A stretch of 64,000 bases of DNA from Pseudomonas sp. Leaf48 (GCF_001421885.1 NZ_LMLH01000028.1:682056-746055), one strand, 5' to 3'. Positions 9,616 through 18,638 are shown, counted from the stretch's first letter. Translations and numbers: made by a program. Notes: generated by a model from the letters alone, not told the origin.

Positions 9616-10335
9616 TTACTGTAGCTCTGTGCCCAGCACCACATTCAACGCACTGCGTGCATCGTCGAGCTGCACCAGCGTGGCATGCCGGGCGCCCAGC
9701 GCATCGCGATTCTCGATCGCAGTCAGAATCGCCTTGTGCCGTGGCAGCGCCAGTTCATGCAGGTTTGGCCGCTGGTTGGAATGTTTCAACGCCTCGGCAA
9801 TCGCCACCGAAAGCATGTTGCACAGGTTGGCCAGTAAATCGTTGTGGGTGGCATCGGCGATGCGGCTGTGGAAGTCCAGGTCAGGTTGCAATAACGCTTC
9901 TGGAGTCGGGGCGGCTTCCATGCGCTGGTAGGCTTCGCCGATGGAGGCAATGTCCGCATCGGTGGCGAATTGTGCGGCCAGTGCGGCGGCGGCCGGTTCG
10001 ATGATGCTGCGCACGCTGGTCAGCAAATCGAAAAACTCATTCTGCGGACTGCTTTGCATCAGCCAATGCAGCACATCCGGGTCGAGCATGTGCCAGTCCT
10101 TGCGCGGCTTGACCACGGTGCCGACCCGCGGCCGCGAATACACCAGGCCTTTGGCGACCAGCACCCGGGTGGCCTCGCGCAGGACCGGCCGGCTGACTGC
10201 ATATTCCTCGCACAACAGGGCTTCGGCAGGCAGTTTGTCGTCGGGCAGGAAACGTCCCGAGACGATCTGCATACCCAGTTCCTGGACAATGCGCGAGTGC
10301 ATGCTTTTGCGGTCGGAGGGTTTGCGGTAATCCAT
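9616..10335 (-). CDS. FadR/GntR-family (FCD) transcriptional regulator
   Basis: A 239-residue protein from ATG 10335 (MDYRKPSDRK). An N-terminal winged helix-turn-helix (about 10-75) contains the GntR signature LPAEALLCEEYAVSRPVLREA. An FCD effector domain (about 95-230) carries the metal-binding pattern D-x3-H (DLDFH), HKAI and RHAT. FCD regulators usually sense organic or sugar acids and repress neighbouring catabolic genes. Here it lies downstream of, and on the same strand as, the sugar-acid dehydratase, separated by a repeat block. Two sites of the form TNGTNNNACNA lie in the divergent dehydratase/MFS promoter region (12391 and 12466) and are its likely targets. Confidence 0.88.
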   Translation of the reverse strand: MDYRKPSDRKSMHSRIVQELGMQIVSGRFLPDDKLPAEALLCEEYAVSRPVLREATRVLVAKGLVYSRPRVGTVVKPRKDWHMLDPDVLHWLMQSSPQNEFFDLLTSVRSIIEPAAAALAAQFATDADIASIGEAYQRMEAAPTPEALLQPDLDFHSRIADATHNDLLANLCNMLSVAIAEALKHSNQRPNLHELALPRHKAILTAIENRDALGARHATLVQLDDARSALNVVLGTELQ

Positions 10336-10440
10336 GGGGAGCGGCGCGTTCCTGTGCGAGGGGGGTGCCGCGCATGATAGCAGGCACAATGAGATGCATC
10401 AGTCGAAAGCTACGAGCACCTTGTACAGAAGGGTGCTTGT

Positions 10441-10626
10441 CGTGGCGAGGGTGCTTACTGTGGCGAGGGGCTTGCTGTGGTGAGGGGGCTTGCTGTGGCG
10501 AGGGGGCTTGCCCCCGTTGGACTACGCAGTAGTCCCGCTGTTTTTCAGGGCCGCTACGCAGCCCAACGGGGGCAAGCCCCCTCGCCACAGTAAGCCTCCT
10601 TCCCACAGCAAACCCCCTCGCCACAG
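10441..10626. repeat. REP element with tandemly expanded arms
   Basis: An inverted repeat whose arms are CTGTGGCGAGGGGGCTTGCC...GTTGG (from 10493) and its complement (10563-10590). Outside the core the left arm is repeated three more times at about 17-18 bp spacing (10441, 10458, 10475) and the right arm about two more times to 10626. The block fills the space between the regulator and the dehydratase. Confidence 0.8.
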
Positions 10627-10639
10627 GAGATGGTACTGA

Positions 10640-12376
10640 TCAGTGGGAATGGCGAGGGACTTCGGCGCCGCGGCAGCCGACCAGGAAGTCGAAGTCGCAG
10701 CCCTGGTCCGCTTGCAGCACATGGTCGATGTACAGCTGGCGATAGCCGCCGACGATCAGGTTCTGCGGCGGTTGCAGATCGGCCATGCGCGCAGCCAGTT
10801 CGGCATCGGGAATGTCCAGGTGCAGACGGCCGCTGGCACAATCGAGTTCGATCCAGTCGCCTTCCTTCACTGCCGCCAGCGGGCCACCGGCAGCCGCTTC
10901 AGGAGCCACGTGTAACACCACGGTGCCGTACGCCGTGCCACTCATGCGTGCATCGGAAATACGCACCATGTCGGTCACGCCCTGGGCCAGCAGCTTGGCC
11001 GGCAGGCCCATGTTGCCGACTTCGGCCATGCCCGGATAACCTTTCGGCCCGCAGTTCTTCATCACCAGAATCGAGTTGGCATCGACATCCAGTTCAGGAT
11101 CGTTGATGCGCGCCTTGTACATATCGAAGTTCTCGAACACCACCGCACGACCGCGATGCTGCATCAGTTCTGCCGAGGCAGCGGACGGCTTGAGCACCGC
11201 ACCCAGCGGCGCCAGGTTACCGCGCAACACGCAGATGCCGCCGTCGGCGCGGATCGGGTTGTCGAGGGTGCGGATCACTTCGTCTTCGCCATAGATCGGC
11301 GCGTCCTTGGTGTTCTCGCCGATGGATTTGCCATTGACGGTCAGGGCGTTCGGGTTCGGGATCAGGTTGGCTTCACCCAAGCGACGCAACACCGCCGGCA
11401 AGCCACCGGCGTAGTAGAACTCCTCCATCAGGAAGCGCCCGGACGGCTGCAGGTCGACGATGGTCGGCATGCCGCGCCCCATGCGCGTCCAGTCGTCGAG
11501 GTCGAGCTCCACGCCGATGCGCCCGGCGATGGCTTTCAAGTGGATCACCGCGTTGGTCGAGCCACCGATGGCGGCGTTGACGCGAATGGCATTCTCGAAG
11601 GCTTCCTTGGTCAGAATCTTCGACAGTTTCAGGTCTTCGCGGACCATCTCCACCGCGCGCATGCCGGACATGTGCGCCAGCACATAGCGGCGTGCATCCA
11701 CCGCTGGAATCGCCGCGTTGTGGGGCAGGGAAGTGCCCAGTGCTTCGGCCATGCAGGCCATGGTCGAGGCGGTGCCCATGGTGTTGCAGGTACCGGCCGA
11801 GCGGGACATGCCGCCCTCGGCGGCGAGGAAGTCGTCGATGCTGATGGTGCCGGCCTTGACCTGCTCGCTGAGCTGCCAGACCACGGTGCCGGAACCGATG
11901 TCCTTGCCTTTGTGCTTGCCGTTGAGCATCGGTCCGCCGGTGACCACGATGGCCGGTACGTCGCAACTGGCGGCGCCCATCAGCAGGGCCGGGGTGGTTT
12001 TATCGCAGCCGGTCAGCAGCACCACGCCATCGATCGGGTTGCCGCGAATGGCTTCTTCCACGTCCATGCTCGCCAGGTTGCGGGTGAGCATGGCGGTGGG
12101 GCGCAGGTTCGATTCGCCATTGGAGAACACCGGGAATTCCACTGGAAAGCCCCCGGCCTCGATCACCCCGCGTTTGACGTGCTCGGCAATCTGGCGGAAA
12201 TGCGCGTTGCACGGGGTCAGTTCCGACCAGGTGTTGCAGATGCCGATGATTGGCTTGCCATGGAACTGGTGGTCGGCGATGCCCTGATTCTTCATCCAGC
12301 TGCGGTACATGAAGCCGTTCTTGTCGGCGGTGCCAAACCATTGGGCGGAGCGCAGGGTGGGTTTCTTATCAGACAT
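10640..12376 (-). CDS. IlvD/Edd-family sugar-acid dehydratase (L-arabinonate/D-xylonate type)
   Basis: A 578-residue protein of full IlvD/Edd length. The iron-sulfur cysteines lie in the expected contexts GICNTWSEL, LTGCDKTTPA and AGTCNTMGTAS. Residues such as SELTPCNAHF and FPVEFPVFSNGE are typical of the pentonate/hexonate dehydratase branch rather than dihydroxy-acid dehydratase of branched-chain amino acid synthesis. It would convert an aldonate to the 2-keto-3-deoxy acid. Divergent neighbours (MFS porter, AraD1-type hydratase, aldehyde dehydrogenase) supply the other steps of a Weimberg-type route to 2-oxoglutarate. The exact substrate (arabinonate, xylonate or related) cannot be read from the sequence. 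Confidence 0.88.
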   Translation of the reverse strand: MSDKKPTLRSAQWFGTADKNGFMYRSWMKNQGIADHQFHGKPIIGICNTWSELTPCNAHFRQIAEHVKRGVIEAGGFPVEFPVFSNGESNLRPTAMLTRNLASMDVEEAIRGNPIDGVVLLTGCDKTTPALLMGAASCDVPAIVVTGGPMLNGKHKGKDIGSGTVVWQLSEQVKAGTISIDDFLAAEGGMSRSAGTCNTMGTASTMACMAEALGTSLPHNAAIPAVDARRYVLAHMSGMRAVEMVREDLKLSKILTKEAFENAIRVNAAIGGSTNAVIHLKAIAGRIGVELDLDDWTRMGRGMPTIVDLQPSGRFLMEEFYYAGGLPAVLRRLGEANLIPNPNALTVNGKSIGENTKDAPIYGEDEVIRTLDNPIRADGGICVLRGNLAPLGAVLKPSAASAELMQHRGRAVVFENFDMYKARINDPELDVDANSILVMKNCGPKGYPGMAEVGNMGLPAKLLAQGVTDMVRISDARMSGTAYGTVVLHVAPEAAAGGPLAAVKEGDWIELDCASGRLHLDIPDAELAARMADLQPPQNLIVGGYRQLYIDHVLQADQGCDFDFLVGCRGAEVPRHSH

Positions 12377-12390
12377 GATCGATTCTCTTA

Positions 12391-12401
12391 TTGTATGACT
12401 A
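12391..12401. promoter_or_regulatory. Candidate FCD/GntR operator 1
   Basis: TTGTATGACTA fits the TNGTNNNACNA pattern known for FadR-subfamily regulators. It lies 15 bp upstream of the dehydratase start codon, in the divergent promoter region. Confidence 0.5.
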
Positions 12402-12465
12402 TATTGTTCAAGATTTGGCTTACCTTAAGCGCAAAATCGTCGGTTTGGAAGTGTTGTTGGGTAAA

Positions 12466-12476
12466 TAGTATTACTA
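12466..12476. promoter_or_regulatory. Candidate FCD/GntR operator 2
   Basis: TAGTATTACTA fits the same TNGTNNNACNA pattern, 75 bp from the first site, and is embedded in a longer AT-rich dyad (ATAGTATTACTATATAG). Two sites in one divergent region suggest joint control of the dehydratase and the transporter operon. Confidence 0.5.
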
Positions 12477-12569
12477 TATAGTCGGCTGCAACGGAGGGAT
12501 GGCCCTGGCGAGATTTCGCCAGAGGCGTCCCCCGAGGTTCTATAACAACAACAATCGGAGACCGATCTC

Positions 12570-13892
12570 ATGAGCCAGGAACTGCGGCTTATCCGTCGCA
12601 TCACGCTGAAACTGATTCCTTTCCTGATCCTGCTGTACCTGATCGCCTATGTGGATCGCTCCGCCGTGGGCTTCGCCAAGTTGCACATGGGTGCCGATAT
12701 CGGCCTCGGTGATGCCGCCTACGGCTTGGGCGCCGGGCTGTTCTTCATTGGCTACTTCCTGCTGGAAATCCCCAGCAACCTGATGCTTGACCGTTTCGGT
12801 GCTCGACGCTGGTTCGCGCGGATCATGGTCACCTGGGGCGCCATCACCATCGGCATGGCCTTTGTCCAGGGACCCAACAGCTTCTATGTGATGCGCTTCC
12901 TGCTCGGTGCCGCCGAGGCCGGGTTCTTCCCGGGTGTGCTGTACTACATCACCCAGTGGTTCCCGGTGCGCCACCGCGGCAAGATCCTCGGTCTGTTCAT
13001 CCTCTCCCAACCCATCGCCATGATGATCACCGGGCCGGTCGCCGGCGGCTTGCTGGGCATGGACGGCGTACTCGGGCTGCACGGCTGGCAGTGGCTGTTT
13101 ATCGTCATCGGCATGCCGGCAATCCTGCTGACCTGGCCGGTGCTGCGTTACCTGCCTGATGGTCCACAACAGGTGAAATGGATGGACCAGGTCGAAAAGG
13201 ACTGGCTGACCGGCGAGCTGCAAAAAGACCTGCAAGCCTACGGCCAGACACGCCATGGCAATCCATTGCACGCCCTGAAAGACAAGCGAGTCCTGCTGCT
13301 GGCGCTGTTTTACCTGCCGGTGACCCTGAGCATTTATGGCCTTGGCTTGTGGTTGCCGACGCTGATCAAACAGTTCGGCGGCAGTGATCTGGTGACCGGA
13401 TTTGTCTCGGCGGTGCCGTACATTTTCGGCATCGTCGGCTTGCTGATCATCCCGCGCAGCTCCGACCGCTTGAATGATCGTTATGGCCACCTGGCGGTGT
13501 TGTATGTACTGGGCGCCATCGGCCTGTTCCTCAGCGCCTGGCTGTCGGTGCCGGTGCTGCAACTGGCGGCGTTGTGCCTGGTGGCGTTCGCGCTGTTCTC
13601 CTGCACGGCGGTGTTCTGGACCTTGCCGGGGCGTTTCTTCGCCGGTGCCAGTGCGGCGGCGGGCATCGCCTTGATCAACTCGGTAGGCAACCTCGGCGGT
13701 TACATCGGTCCGTTCGTGATTGGCGCGCTCAAGGAGTACACGGGCAACCTGGCTTCGGGGCTGTATTTCCTGTCCGGGGTGATGGTGTTCGGGCTGGTGC
13801 TGACCGGTGTGGTGTATCGCTTGCTGGAGCGCAAGCACGTGTTGCCCGCTGACCAGTTTGCCGCCAGCGCGCGCGGTGCGACCCGTACCTGA
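12570..13892 (+). CDS. MFS transporter, anion:cation symporter type
   Basis: A 440-residue, 12-helix major facilitator. The start has the ACS-family look: two basic residues then a helix ending YVDRSAVGFAK, and the loop 2-3 signature GARRWFARIMVTWG. Related proteins carry sugar acids, tartrate or aromatic acids into the cell. It is the first gene of the plus-strand operon MFS - AraD1-type hydratase - aldehyde dehydrogenase, divergent from the dehydratase. Proposed role: uptake of the aldonate used by this locus. Confidence 0.87.
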   Translation: MSQELRLIRRITLKLIPFLILLYLIAYVDRSAVGFAKLHMGADIGLGDAAYGLGAGLFFIGYFLLEIPSNLMLDRFGARRWFARIMVTWGAITIGMAFVQGPNSFYVMRFLLGAAEAGFFPGVLYYITQWFPVRHRGKILGLFILSQPIAMMITGPVAGGLLGMDGVLGLHGWQWLFIVIGMPAILLTWPVLRYLPDGPQQVKWMDQVEKDWLTGELQKDLQAYGQTRHGNPLHALKDKRVLLLALFYLPVTLSIYGLGLWLPTLIKQFGGSDLVTGFVSAVPYIFGIVGLLIIPRSSDRLNDRYGHLAVLYVLGAIGLFLSAWLSVPVLQLAALCLVAFALFSCTAVFWTLPGRFFAGASAAAGIALINSVGNLGGYIGPFVIGALKEYTGNLASGLYFLSGVMVFGLVLTGVVYRLLERKHVLPADQFAASARGATRT

Positions 13893-13915
13893 ATCTGAAG
13901 GTTAACACCGGCCAA

Positions 13916-14007
13916 ATGTGGGAGCGGGCTTGCTCGCGAAGGCGCAGTGTCAGTCACCTGTGATGTTGGATTTGACGGCCTCTTCGCGAGCAAGCCCGCT
14001 CCCACAT
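13916..14007. repeat. REPIN (inverted REP pair)
   Basis: ATGTGGGAGCGGGCTTGCTC (left arm from 13916) and its reverse complement (13982-14007) form a perfect 26-bp inverted pair about 40 bp apart. It lies inside the catabolic operon, between the MFS gene and the next CDS, and an open frame runs through it into that gene. Confidence 0.9.
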
Positions 14008-14052
14008 GGGTCCTGCAGCGTTTTCGAGTTTTTGCATACAGGAGAGAATTTC

Positions 14053-15045
14053 ATGCGTTTGGTTCAATTCGAGTTGAGTAACGGCGAACGCCGCGTTGGC
14101 GTGGTCGACAACGGTCTGGTGCGTGAGGTACAGGACGCGCGTACCGTTCGTGATCTGGCATTGGCGGCGATCGAGGCGGGCGCAAGCCTTGAGCAACAGG
14201 TGCAAAGCCTGGGCTTGGGCATCAGTCACGACTACGCCGACCTGCTGGCGAAGCTACGCATCCTGCCGCCGCTGGATCATCAGGACCCTGCCCACATGCT
14301 GGTCAGCGGCACGGGCCTGACCCATCTGGGCAGCGCCTCGGCCCGGGACAAGATGCACCAGCAAAGTGGCGACGAAACCGCGATGACCGACACCATGCGC
14401 ATATTCAAATGGGGTGTGGAGGGCGGTAAGCCGGCGGCGGATGAGGCCGGTGTGCAACCGGAATGGTTCTACAAAGGCGATGGCAGCATCGTCGTCAGGC
14501 CGGGTCAGCCGTTTCCCCTGCCGCCGTTCGCCGAAGATGCCGGTGAAGAGCCGGAAATCGCTGGCCTGTACGTCATCGGCCACGATGGCAAGCCGTATCG
14601 CCTCGGTTTTGCCGTGGGCAACGAATTCTCCGATCACGTCATGGAGCGTAAAAACTACCTGTACCTGGCGCATTCGAAACTGCGCAGTTGCAGCTACGGC
14701 CCGGAACTGCGGGTCGGCGAGTTGCCCCAGCACCTGGCCGGCAGCAGCCGCATCCTGCGCGATGGTGAAGTGCTGTGGCAGAACGAGTTTCTCAGTGGCG
14801 AAGCGAACATGTGCCACAGCTTGGCCAACCTTGAATTCCACCATTTCAAGTACAGCCAGTTCCTGCGTCCGGGGGATGTGCACATTCACTTCTTCGGCAC
14901 CGCGACCTTGTCCTTCGCCGACGGCATCCGCACCCGACCCGGTGACGTGTTCGAAATCAGCCAGGCCGAATTCGGCGCGCCTTTGATCAATGGTATTGCC
15001 CCGGTCGCAGCGGCATTCGAGCCCGGCAGCGTCGGCACACTTTGA
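14053..15045 (+). CDS. AraD1-type FAH-family 2-keto-3-deoxy-sugar-acid dehydratase
   Basis: A 330-residue protein. ATG 14053 follows GGAGAG; longer in-frame starts lie inside the REPIN and are rejected. The C-terminal two thirds show the fumarylacetoacetate-hydrolase fold, with the region GNEFSDHVMERKNYLYLAH and the C-terminal THIRTRPGDVFE-like motif (read here as GIRTRPGDVFEI). FAH-type members of pentonate pathways (XylX/AraD1 types) dehydrate 2-keto-3-deoxypentonate to 2-oxoglutarate semialdehyde. It stops 10 bp before the aldehyde dehydrogenase that would use that product, which supports the assignment. Confidence 0.82.
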   Translation: MRLVQFELSNGERRVGVVDNGLVREVQDARTVRDLALAAIEAGASLEQQVQSLGLGISHDYADLLAKLRILPPLDHQDPAHMLVSGTGLTHLGSASARDKMHQQSGDETAMTDTMRIFKWGVEGGKPAADEAGVQPEWFYKGDGSIVVRPGQPFPLPPFAEDAGEEPEIAGLYVIGHDGKPYRLGFAVGNEFSDHVMERKNYLYLAHSKLRSCSYGPELRVGELPQHLAGSSRILRDGEVLWQNEFLSGEANMCHSLANLEFHHFKYSQFLRPGDVHIHFFGTATLSFADGIRTRPGDVFEISQAEFGAPLINGIAPVAAAFEPGSVGTL

Positions 15046-15055
15046 GGAGATTTGC

Positions 15056-16636
15056 ATGATCCGGATTCTTGGTCACAACTACATCGGTGGCCAGCGCAGC
15101 GCGCTCGGCACCGTCAAACTGCAGAGCATTGATGCGTTCACGGGCGAAGCCTTGCCCCACGATTTTTTTCAGGCCAGCCCTGAAGAAGTCGATGCGGCAG
15201 CGCAAGCGGCGGCGACGGCCTATCCTGCCTACCGTAGCCTGAGTGCCGAGCGACGGGCGCAGTTTCTCGATGGCATTGCCGACGAGCTCGATGCGCTCGA
15301 TGACGAATTCGTCGCCGTGGTCTGCCGCGAGAGCGCATTGCCAGCGGGGCGGATTCAAGGCGAGCGCGCACGGACCAGCGGCCAGATGCGCCTGTTCGCC
15401 AAAGTGCTGCGCCGTGGCGATTTCTACGGCGCGCGGATCGACCGCGCACTGCCTGAACGGCAACCCTTGCCGCGCCCTGATCTGCGCCAGTACCGCATCG
15501 GCCTGGGGCCGGTGGCGGTGTTCGGTGCCAGTAACTTTCCGCTGGCGTTTTCCACTGCGGGCGGCGATACCGCGTCGGCCCTCGCGGCCGGATGCCCGGT
15601 GGTGTTCAAGGCCCATGGCGGTCACATGGCTACGGCCGAACTGGTGGCAGACGCAATCATTCGTGCCGCTGAAAGAACCGGTATGCCGGTCGGCGTGTTC
15701 AACATGATCTACGGTGGCGGAGTCGGTGAAGCACTGGTCAAGCATCCGGCGATCCTCGCGGTCGGCTTCACTGGTTCGCTCAAGGGTGGTCGCGCCTTGT
15801 GCGACATGGCGGCAGCGCGTGCGCAACCGATTCCGGTGTTCGCCGAGATGTCGAGTATCAACCCGGTGATTGTGCTGCCCCAGGCGTTGCAGGTACGCGC
15901 CGATACGGTCGCCCGCGACCTGACCGCTTCGGTGGTGCAAGGTTGTGGCCAGTTCTGCACCAATCCAGGCCTGGTGATCGGTATTCGCTCCCCTCAGTTC
16001 AGCGCCTTTGTGCAGCAGGTGGCCGGGTTGATCGGCGATCAGCCGGCCCAAACCATGCTCAACGCTGGCACCTTGAGCAGTTACGGCAAAGGCTTGCAAA
16101 AGCTCCTGGATCATCCGGGGATCGAGCACCTGGCCGGCAATGCGCAACAGGGCAATCAGGCGCAGCCGCAGCTGTTCAAGGCGGATGTCAGCTTGCTCAT
16201 CGATGGCGATGAAGCGCTGCAGGAGGAAGTGTTCGGGCCGACCACGGTGGTAGTGGAAGTGGCGGATCAGGCGCAACTCAGTGCGGCGTTGAACGGTTTG
16301 CACGGCCAGTTGACGGCCACCGTCATCGGCGAGCAGGCAGACTTCGAACAGTTCCGTGAATTGACACCGTTACTGGAGCAGAAGGTCGGCAGGATCCTGC
16401 TCAATGGTTATCCAACCGGCGTCGAGGTTTGTGATTCGATGGTCCACGGCGGCCCCTACCCGGCAACCTCTGATGCGCGTGGCACCTCAGTCGGGACGCT
16501 CTCCATCGACCGTTTCCTGCGCCCGGTGTGCTTCCAGAACTACCCCGACAGCTTGCTGCCGGACGCGCTGAAGAACGGCAATCCGCTGCGCATTCAGCGT
16601 CTGGTGGACGGTAGTCCATCGCACGACGCGTTGTAA
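15056..16636 (+). CDS. Aldehyde dehydrogenase (NADP+), 2-oxoglutarate-semialdehyde type
   Basis: A 526-residue protein from ATG 15056, preceded by GAGGAGA. Shows the NAD(P)-aldehyde dehydrogenase catalytic Glu context (VFAEMSSINPV) and nucleophile Cys context (GCGQFCTNPG). The long ~525-residue form with C-terminal DRFLRPVCFQNYP is characteristic of the KGSADH branch, which oxidises 2-oxoglutarate semialdehyde to 2-oxoglutarate. It is the last gene of the operon; a REPIN follows. Confidence 0.87.
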   Translation: MIRILGHNYIGGQRSALGTVKLQSIDAFTGEALPHDFFQASPEEVDAAAQAAATAYPAYRSLSAERRAQFLDGIADELDALDDEFVAVVCRESALPAGRIQGERARTSGQMRLFAKVLRRGDFYGARIDRALPERQPLPRPDLRQYRIGLGPVAVFGASNFPLAFSTAGGDTASALAAGCPVVFKAHGGHMATAELVADAIIRAAERTGMPVGVFNMIYGGGVGEALVKHPAILAVGFTGSLKGGRALCDMAAARAQPIPVFAEMSSINPVIVLPQALQVRADTVARDLTASVVQGCGQFCTNPGLVIGIRSPQFSAFVQQVAGLIGDQPAQTMLNAGTLSSYGKGLQKLLDHPGIEHLAGNAQQGNQAQPQLFKADVSLLIDGDEALQEEVFGPTTVVVEVADQAQLSAALNGLHGQLTATVIGEQADFEQFRELTPLLEQKVGRILLNGYPTGVEVCDSMVHGGPYPATSDARGTSVGTLSIDRFLRPVCFQNYPDSLLPDALKNGNPLRIQRLVDGSPSHDAL

Positions 16637-16653
16637 GGTCCGAACACAATACC

Positions 16654-16743
16654 TGTGGGAGCGGGCTTGCTCGCGAATGCAGTGGGTCAGTCAATGCATC
16701 TGTCGACTGATCCAGCGCATTCGCGAGCAAGCCCGCTCCCACA
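16654..16743. repeat. REPIN (inverted REP pair)
   Basis: A perfect 27-bp inverted pair, TGTGGGAGCGGGCTTGCTCG... at 16654-16680 with 16717-16743, just after the aldehyde dehydrogenase stop codon. Confidence 0.9.
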
Positions 16744-16814
16744 AGAGGGATGTGTAGAACAGTCATCAGGTGCATGCGCTATCATTGCGTTTTTCCCTGC
16801 AAAGATTGACTGCC

Positions 16815-17114
16815 ATGACCGCCGTAACCGATACCTTGCTCAACGTCCTCGAACACTGCGATATGGTGGAAATCGACGGCTTGCACGCTTTTGAATTCTC
16901 CCTCGATGAGTTGGACAACCTGCACATCGAATGCATGGATGGCCGCGCGGCCAAGCACTGGGAGTTCACCCCGGCGCAGATTCAGGCGGCGACGTTCGAT
17001 GCAACCCTGCAAAGCTGGCTGATCAAAGGTGATTCCGGTGAGCACCGGCTGGTGTGCATGACCGCTTTTCGCGGTGACAACGATGACGGTGAAGAAGCGT
17101 CCGGGGATGTTTAA
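16815..17114 (+). CDS. Small acidic cytosolic protein (possibly DUF5629)
   Basis: A 99-residue acidic protein from ATG 16815 (MTAVTDTLLNVLEH). No signal peptide, membrane segment or catalytic motif. It resembles a small Pseudomonas-restricted family that I recall as DUF5629; that name is uncertain. Its 3' end overlaps the start region of the lactonase-like gene, so the two are probably translationally linked. Function unknown. Confidence 0.65.
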   Translation: MTAVTDTLLNVLEHCDMVEIDGLHAFEFSLDELDNLHIECMDGRAAKHWEFTPAQIQAATFDATLQSWLIKGDSGEHRLVCMTAFRGDNDDGEEASGDV

Positions 17115-18276
17115 TCTCTGGCCACTGTTGATCGCCAGCGGCATCGGCGCGATGGGGTTTGAGTCAGCATCTGCCAACGACTATCAATTGCTCGTGGGTT
17201 CGTACACCGCCGGCCAAAGCCAGGGCATTTATCGTCTGAGCTTCGACAGCGCCACGGGGCAGATCAACGCCAGGCCGCTGCAAGTGATCAACAGCCAAAA
17301 CCCGTCCTGGTTGACCCTGTCCAAAGACCAGCGACACCTGTTCGTGGTCAACGAAAACGGCCCGGGGCAGGCTGATCCGGTCGGGCGCGTCAGCAGTTAT
17401 TCGATCGACCCCAAGACCGGTGAGCTGCGTCTGATCAGTCAGGTGCAGAGCCTGGGTAACGAGCCGACCCATTTGAGCCTCAGCGCGGATGCCGGCCACT
17501 TGTTTGTCAGTAACTACTGCGTAGCCGAAGATCCGGGCGGTACCCTGGCGGTGTTGCCTGTGGCTTCCGATGCCACGCTCAAACCTGTTGTGCAGATGAG
17601 CAGTCACCCATCGAGCCGGGTCAATCCCGAGCGGCAGATGTCGGCGCATGTGCATTCGACAGTCCCGTCACCGGACGGCAAGTATATGTTCTCCAATGAC
17701 CTGGGGGCAGACAAGGTCTTTGTCTATCGCTTCGATCCCAAGGCCAACCCTGAGTTGCCATTGGCCCCGGCGACCCCGGCCTTCGTGCAGTTGCCACCCG
17801 GTAGCGGGCCGCGCCACTTGCTGTTCAGTGCCGATGGCAAACACGCCTGGCTGACCATGGAAATGAGTGCGCAGGTCGCCGTGTTCGACTACCACGATGG
17901 CCGGCTTGAGCAGACGCAGATGATCGATCTGGCGGCCGGTCAGGCGGTTTCAGACAAGGCAGCCGCTGCACTGCATGCTTCGGCCGACGGCAAGTTCCTC
18001 TATGTCAGCAACCGTGGCACGGCCAATCAGTTGCTGGTGTTCGCCATCGATCAGGCGAGCGGTCACCTCAAGGAATTGCAACGCCGGGCCGTGGAGGGCG
18101 ATCACCCAAGGGAATTCAGCCTCGACCCCAGTGGCAAATTCCTGCTGATCGCCAATCAGAAGAGCAACCAGATTGTCGTTGTCGAGCGCGATGCGCAAAG
18201 CGGGCTCCTGGGTAAAACCGTGCAGAAACTGCCGATGGATGCGCCGAGCGACCTCAAGTTCCTGGTGCGTCAATAG
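17083..18276 (+). CDS. Exported lactonase-family (6-phosphogluconolactonase-like) beta-propeller
   Basis: About 397 residues. A short basic start (VKKRPG) is followed by a hydrophobic run and a cleavage site near ASA-ND, so the propeller is periplasmic. Blades show the YbhE/muconate-lactonizing propeller features (LLVGSYT, GIYRLSFDSATG, NPSWLTLSKDQRHLFVVNE, GSGPRHLLFSADGK, HPREFSLDPSGKFLLIANQ). Start choice is open: GTG 17074, ATG 17083 and ATG 17107 are in frame, and I prefer 17083 because it keeps the basic N-region. Periplasmic members may hydrolyse sugar lactones; the substrate here is unknown. It overlaps the preceding small gene by about 30 bp. Confidence 0.82.
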   Translation: MTVKKRPGMFNLWPLLIASGIGAMGFESASANDYQLLVGSYTAGQSQGIYRLSFDSATGQINARPLQVINSQNPSWLTLSKDQRHLFVVNENGPGQADPVGRVSSYSIDPKTGELRLISQVQSLGNEPTHLSLSADAGHLFVSNYCVAEDPGGTLAVLPVASDATLKPVVQMSSHPSSRVNPERQMSAHVHSTVPSPDGKYMFSNDLGADKVFVYRFDPKANPELPLAPATPAFVQLPPGSGPRHLLFSADGKHAWLTMEMSAQVAVFDYHDGRLEQTQMIDLAAGQAVSDKAAAALHASADGKFLYVSNRGTANQLLVFAIDQASGHLKELQRRAVEGDHPREFSLDPSGKFLLIANQKSNQIVVVERDAQSGLLGKTVQKLPMDAPSDLKFLVRQ

Positions 18277-18280
18277 GCCG

Positions 18281-18312
18281 CAGGCCCCGGCTGATGGGGC
18301 CTGCCTGCTTTT
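18281..18312 (+). terminator. Terminator of the lactonase gene
   Basis: Stem CAGGCCCC / GGGGCCTG (18281-18288 with 18296-18303), followed by a CTGCTTTTA tail. Confidence 0.65.
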
Positions 18313-18432
18313 ATCGATGACGCTGATAATTGGTAATGCTACAAAACATTTCAAGGCATCGCCCCTCGAAGGTTAAGTTTGCTTCACGGCCCCACCGGGC
18401 AAGTAAGCCAACTGACTCCGAGGATTAGCGCC

Positions 18433-18612
18433 ATGAACTTCAACCTCTTCTCTGTAATTGCCGCTTCCGCCATCTCCGCTACCGTTGCCCTGCCAGCCAG
18501 TGCCAACGTTGAAATCAGCGACAGAAAAGCCCACACCCAAAGCTACACCCAGAAATACCTGCAACAGAGCGCGAATTTCTACGCCGCGCTGGATCACAAA
18601 ACCCAGCACTGA
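18433..18612 (+). CDS. Small secreted protein, unknown function
   Basis: A 59-residue ORF from ATG 18433. The first 24 residues form a clear signal peptide (hydrophobic FSVIAASAISATVALP, cleavage near ASA-NV). The mature peptide is only about 35 residues, polar, with repeated Gln/Tyr (SYTQKYLQQSANFYAAL). GAGGATTAGCGCC upstream offers a ribosome site. It is isolated between a terminator and a REP block. I do not recognise it. Confidence 0.6.
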   Translation: MNFNLFSVIAASAISATVALPASANVEISDRKAHTQSYTQKYLQQSANFYAALDHKTQH

Positions 18613-18638
18613 AAGTCCAGCTTTTGCGACGGGGGGGC

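Noticed and set aside
11156..12481. 441-codon plus-strand frame antisense to the dehydratase
   Set aside because: Same antisense artefact; the minus frame has the conserved iron-sulfur cysteines.
12540..13838. 432-codon minus-strand frame antisense to the MFS transporter
   Set aside because: Gln/His-rich shadow without motifs; the plus frame is a clear 12-helix transporter.
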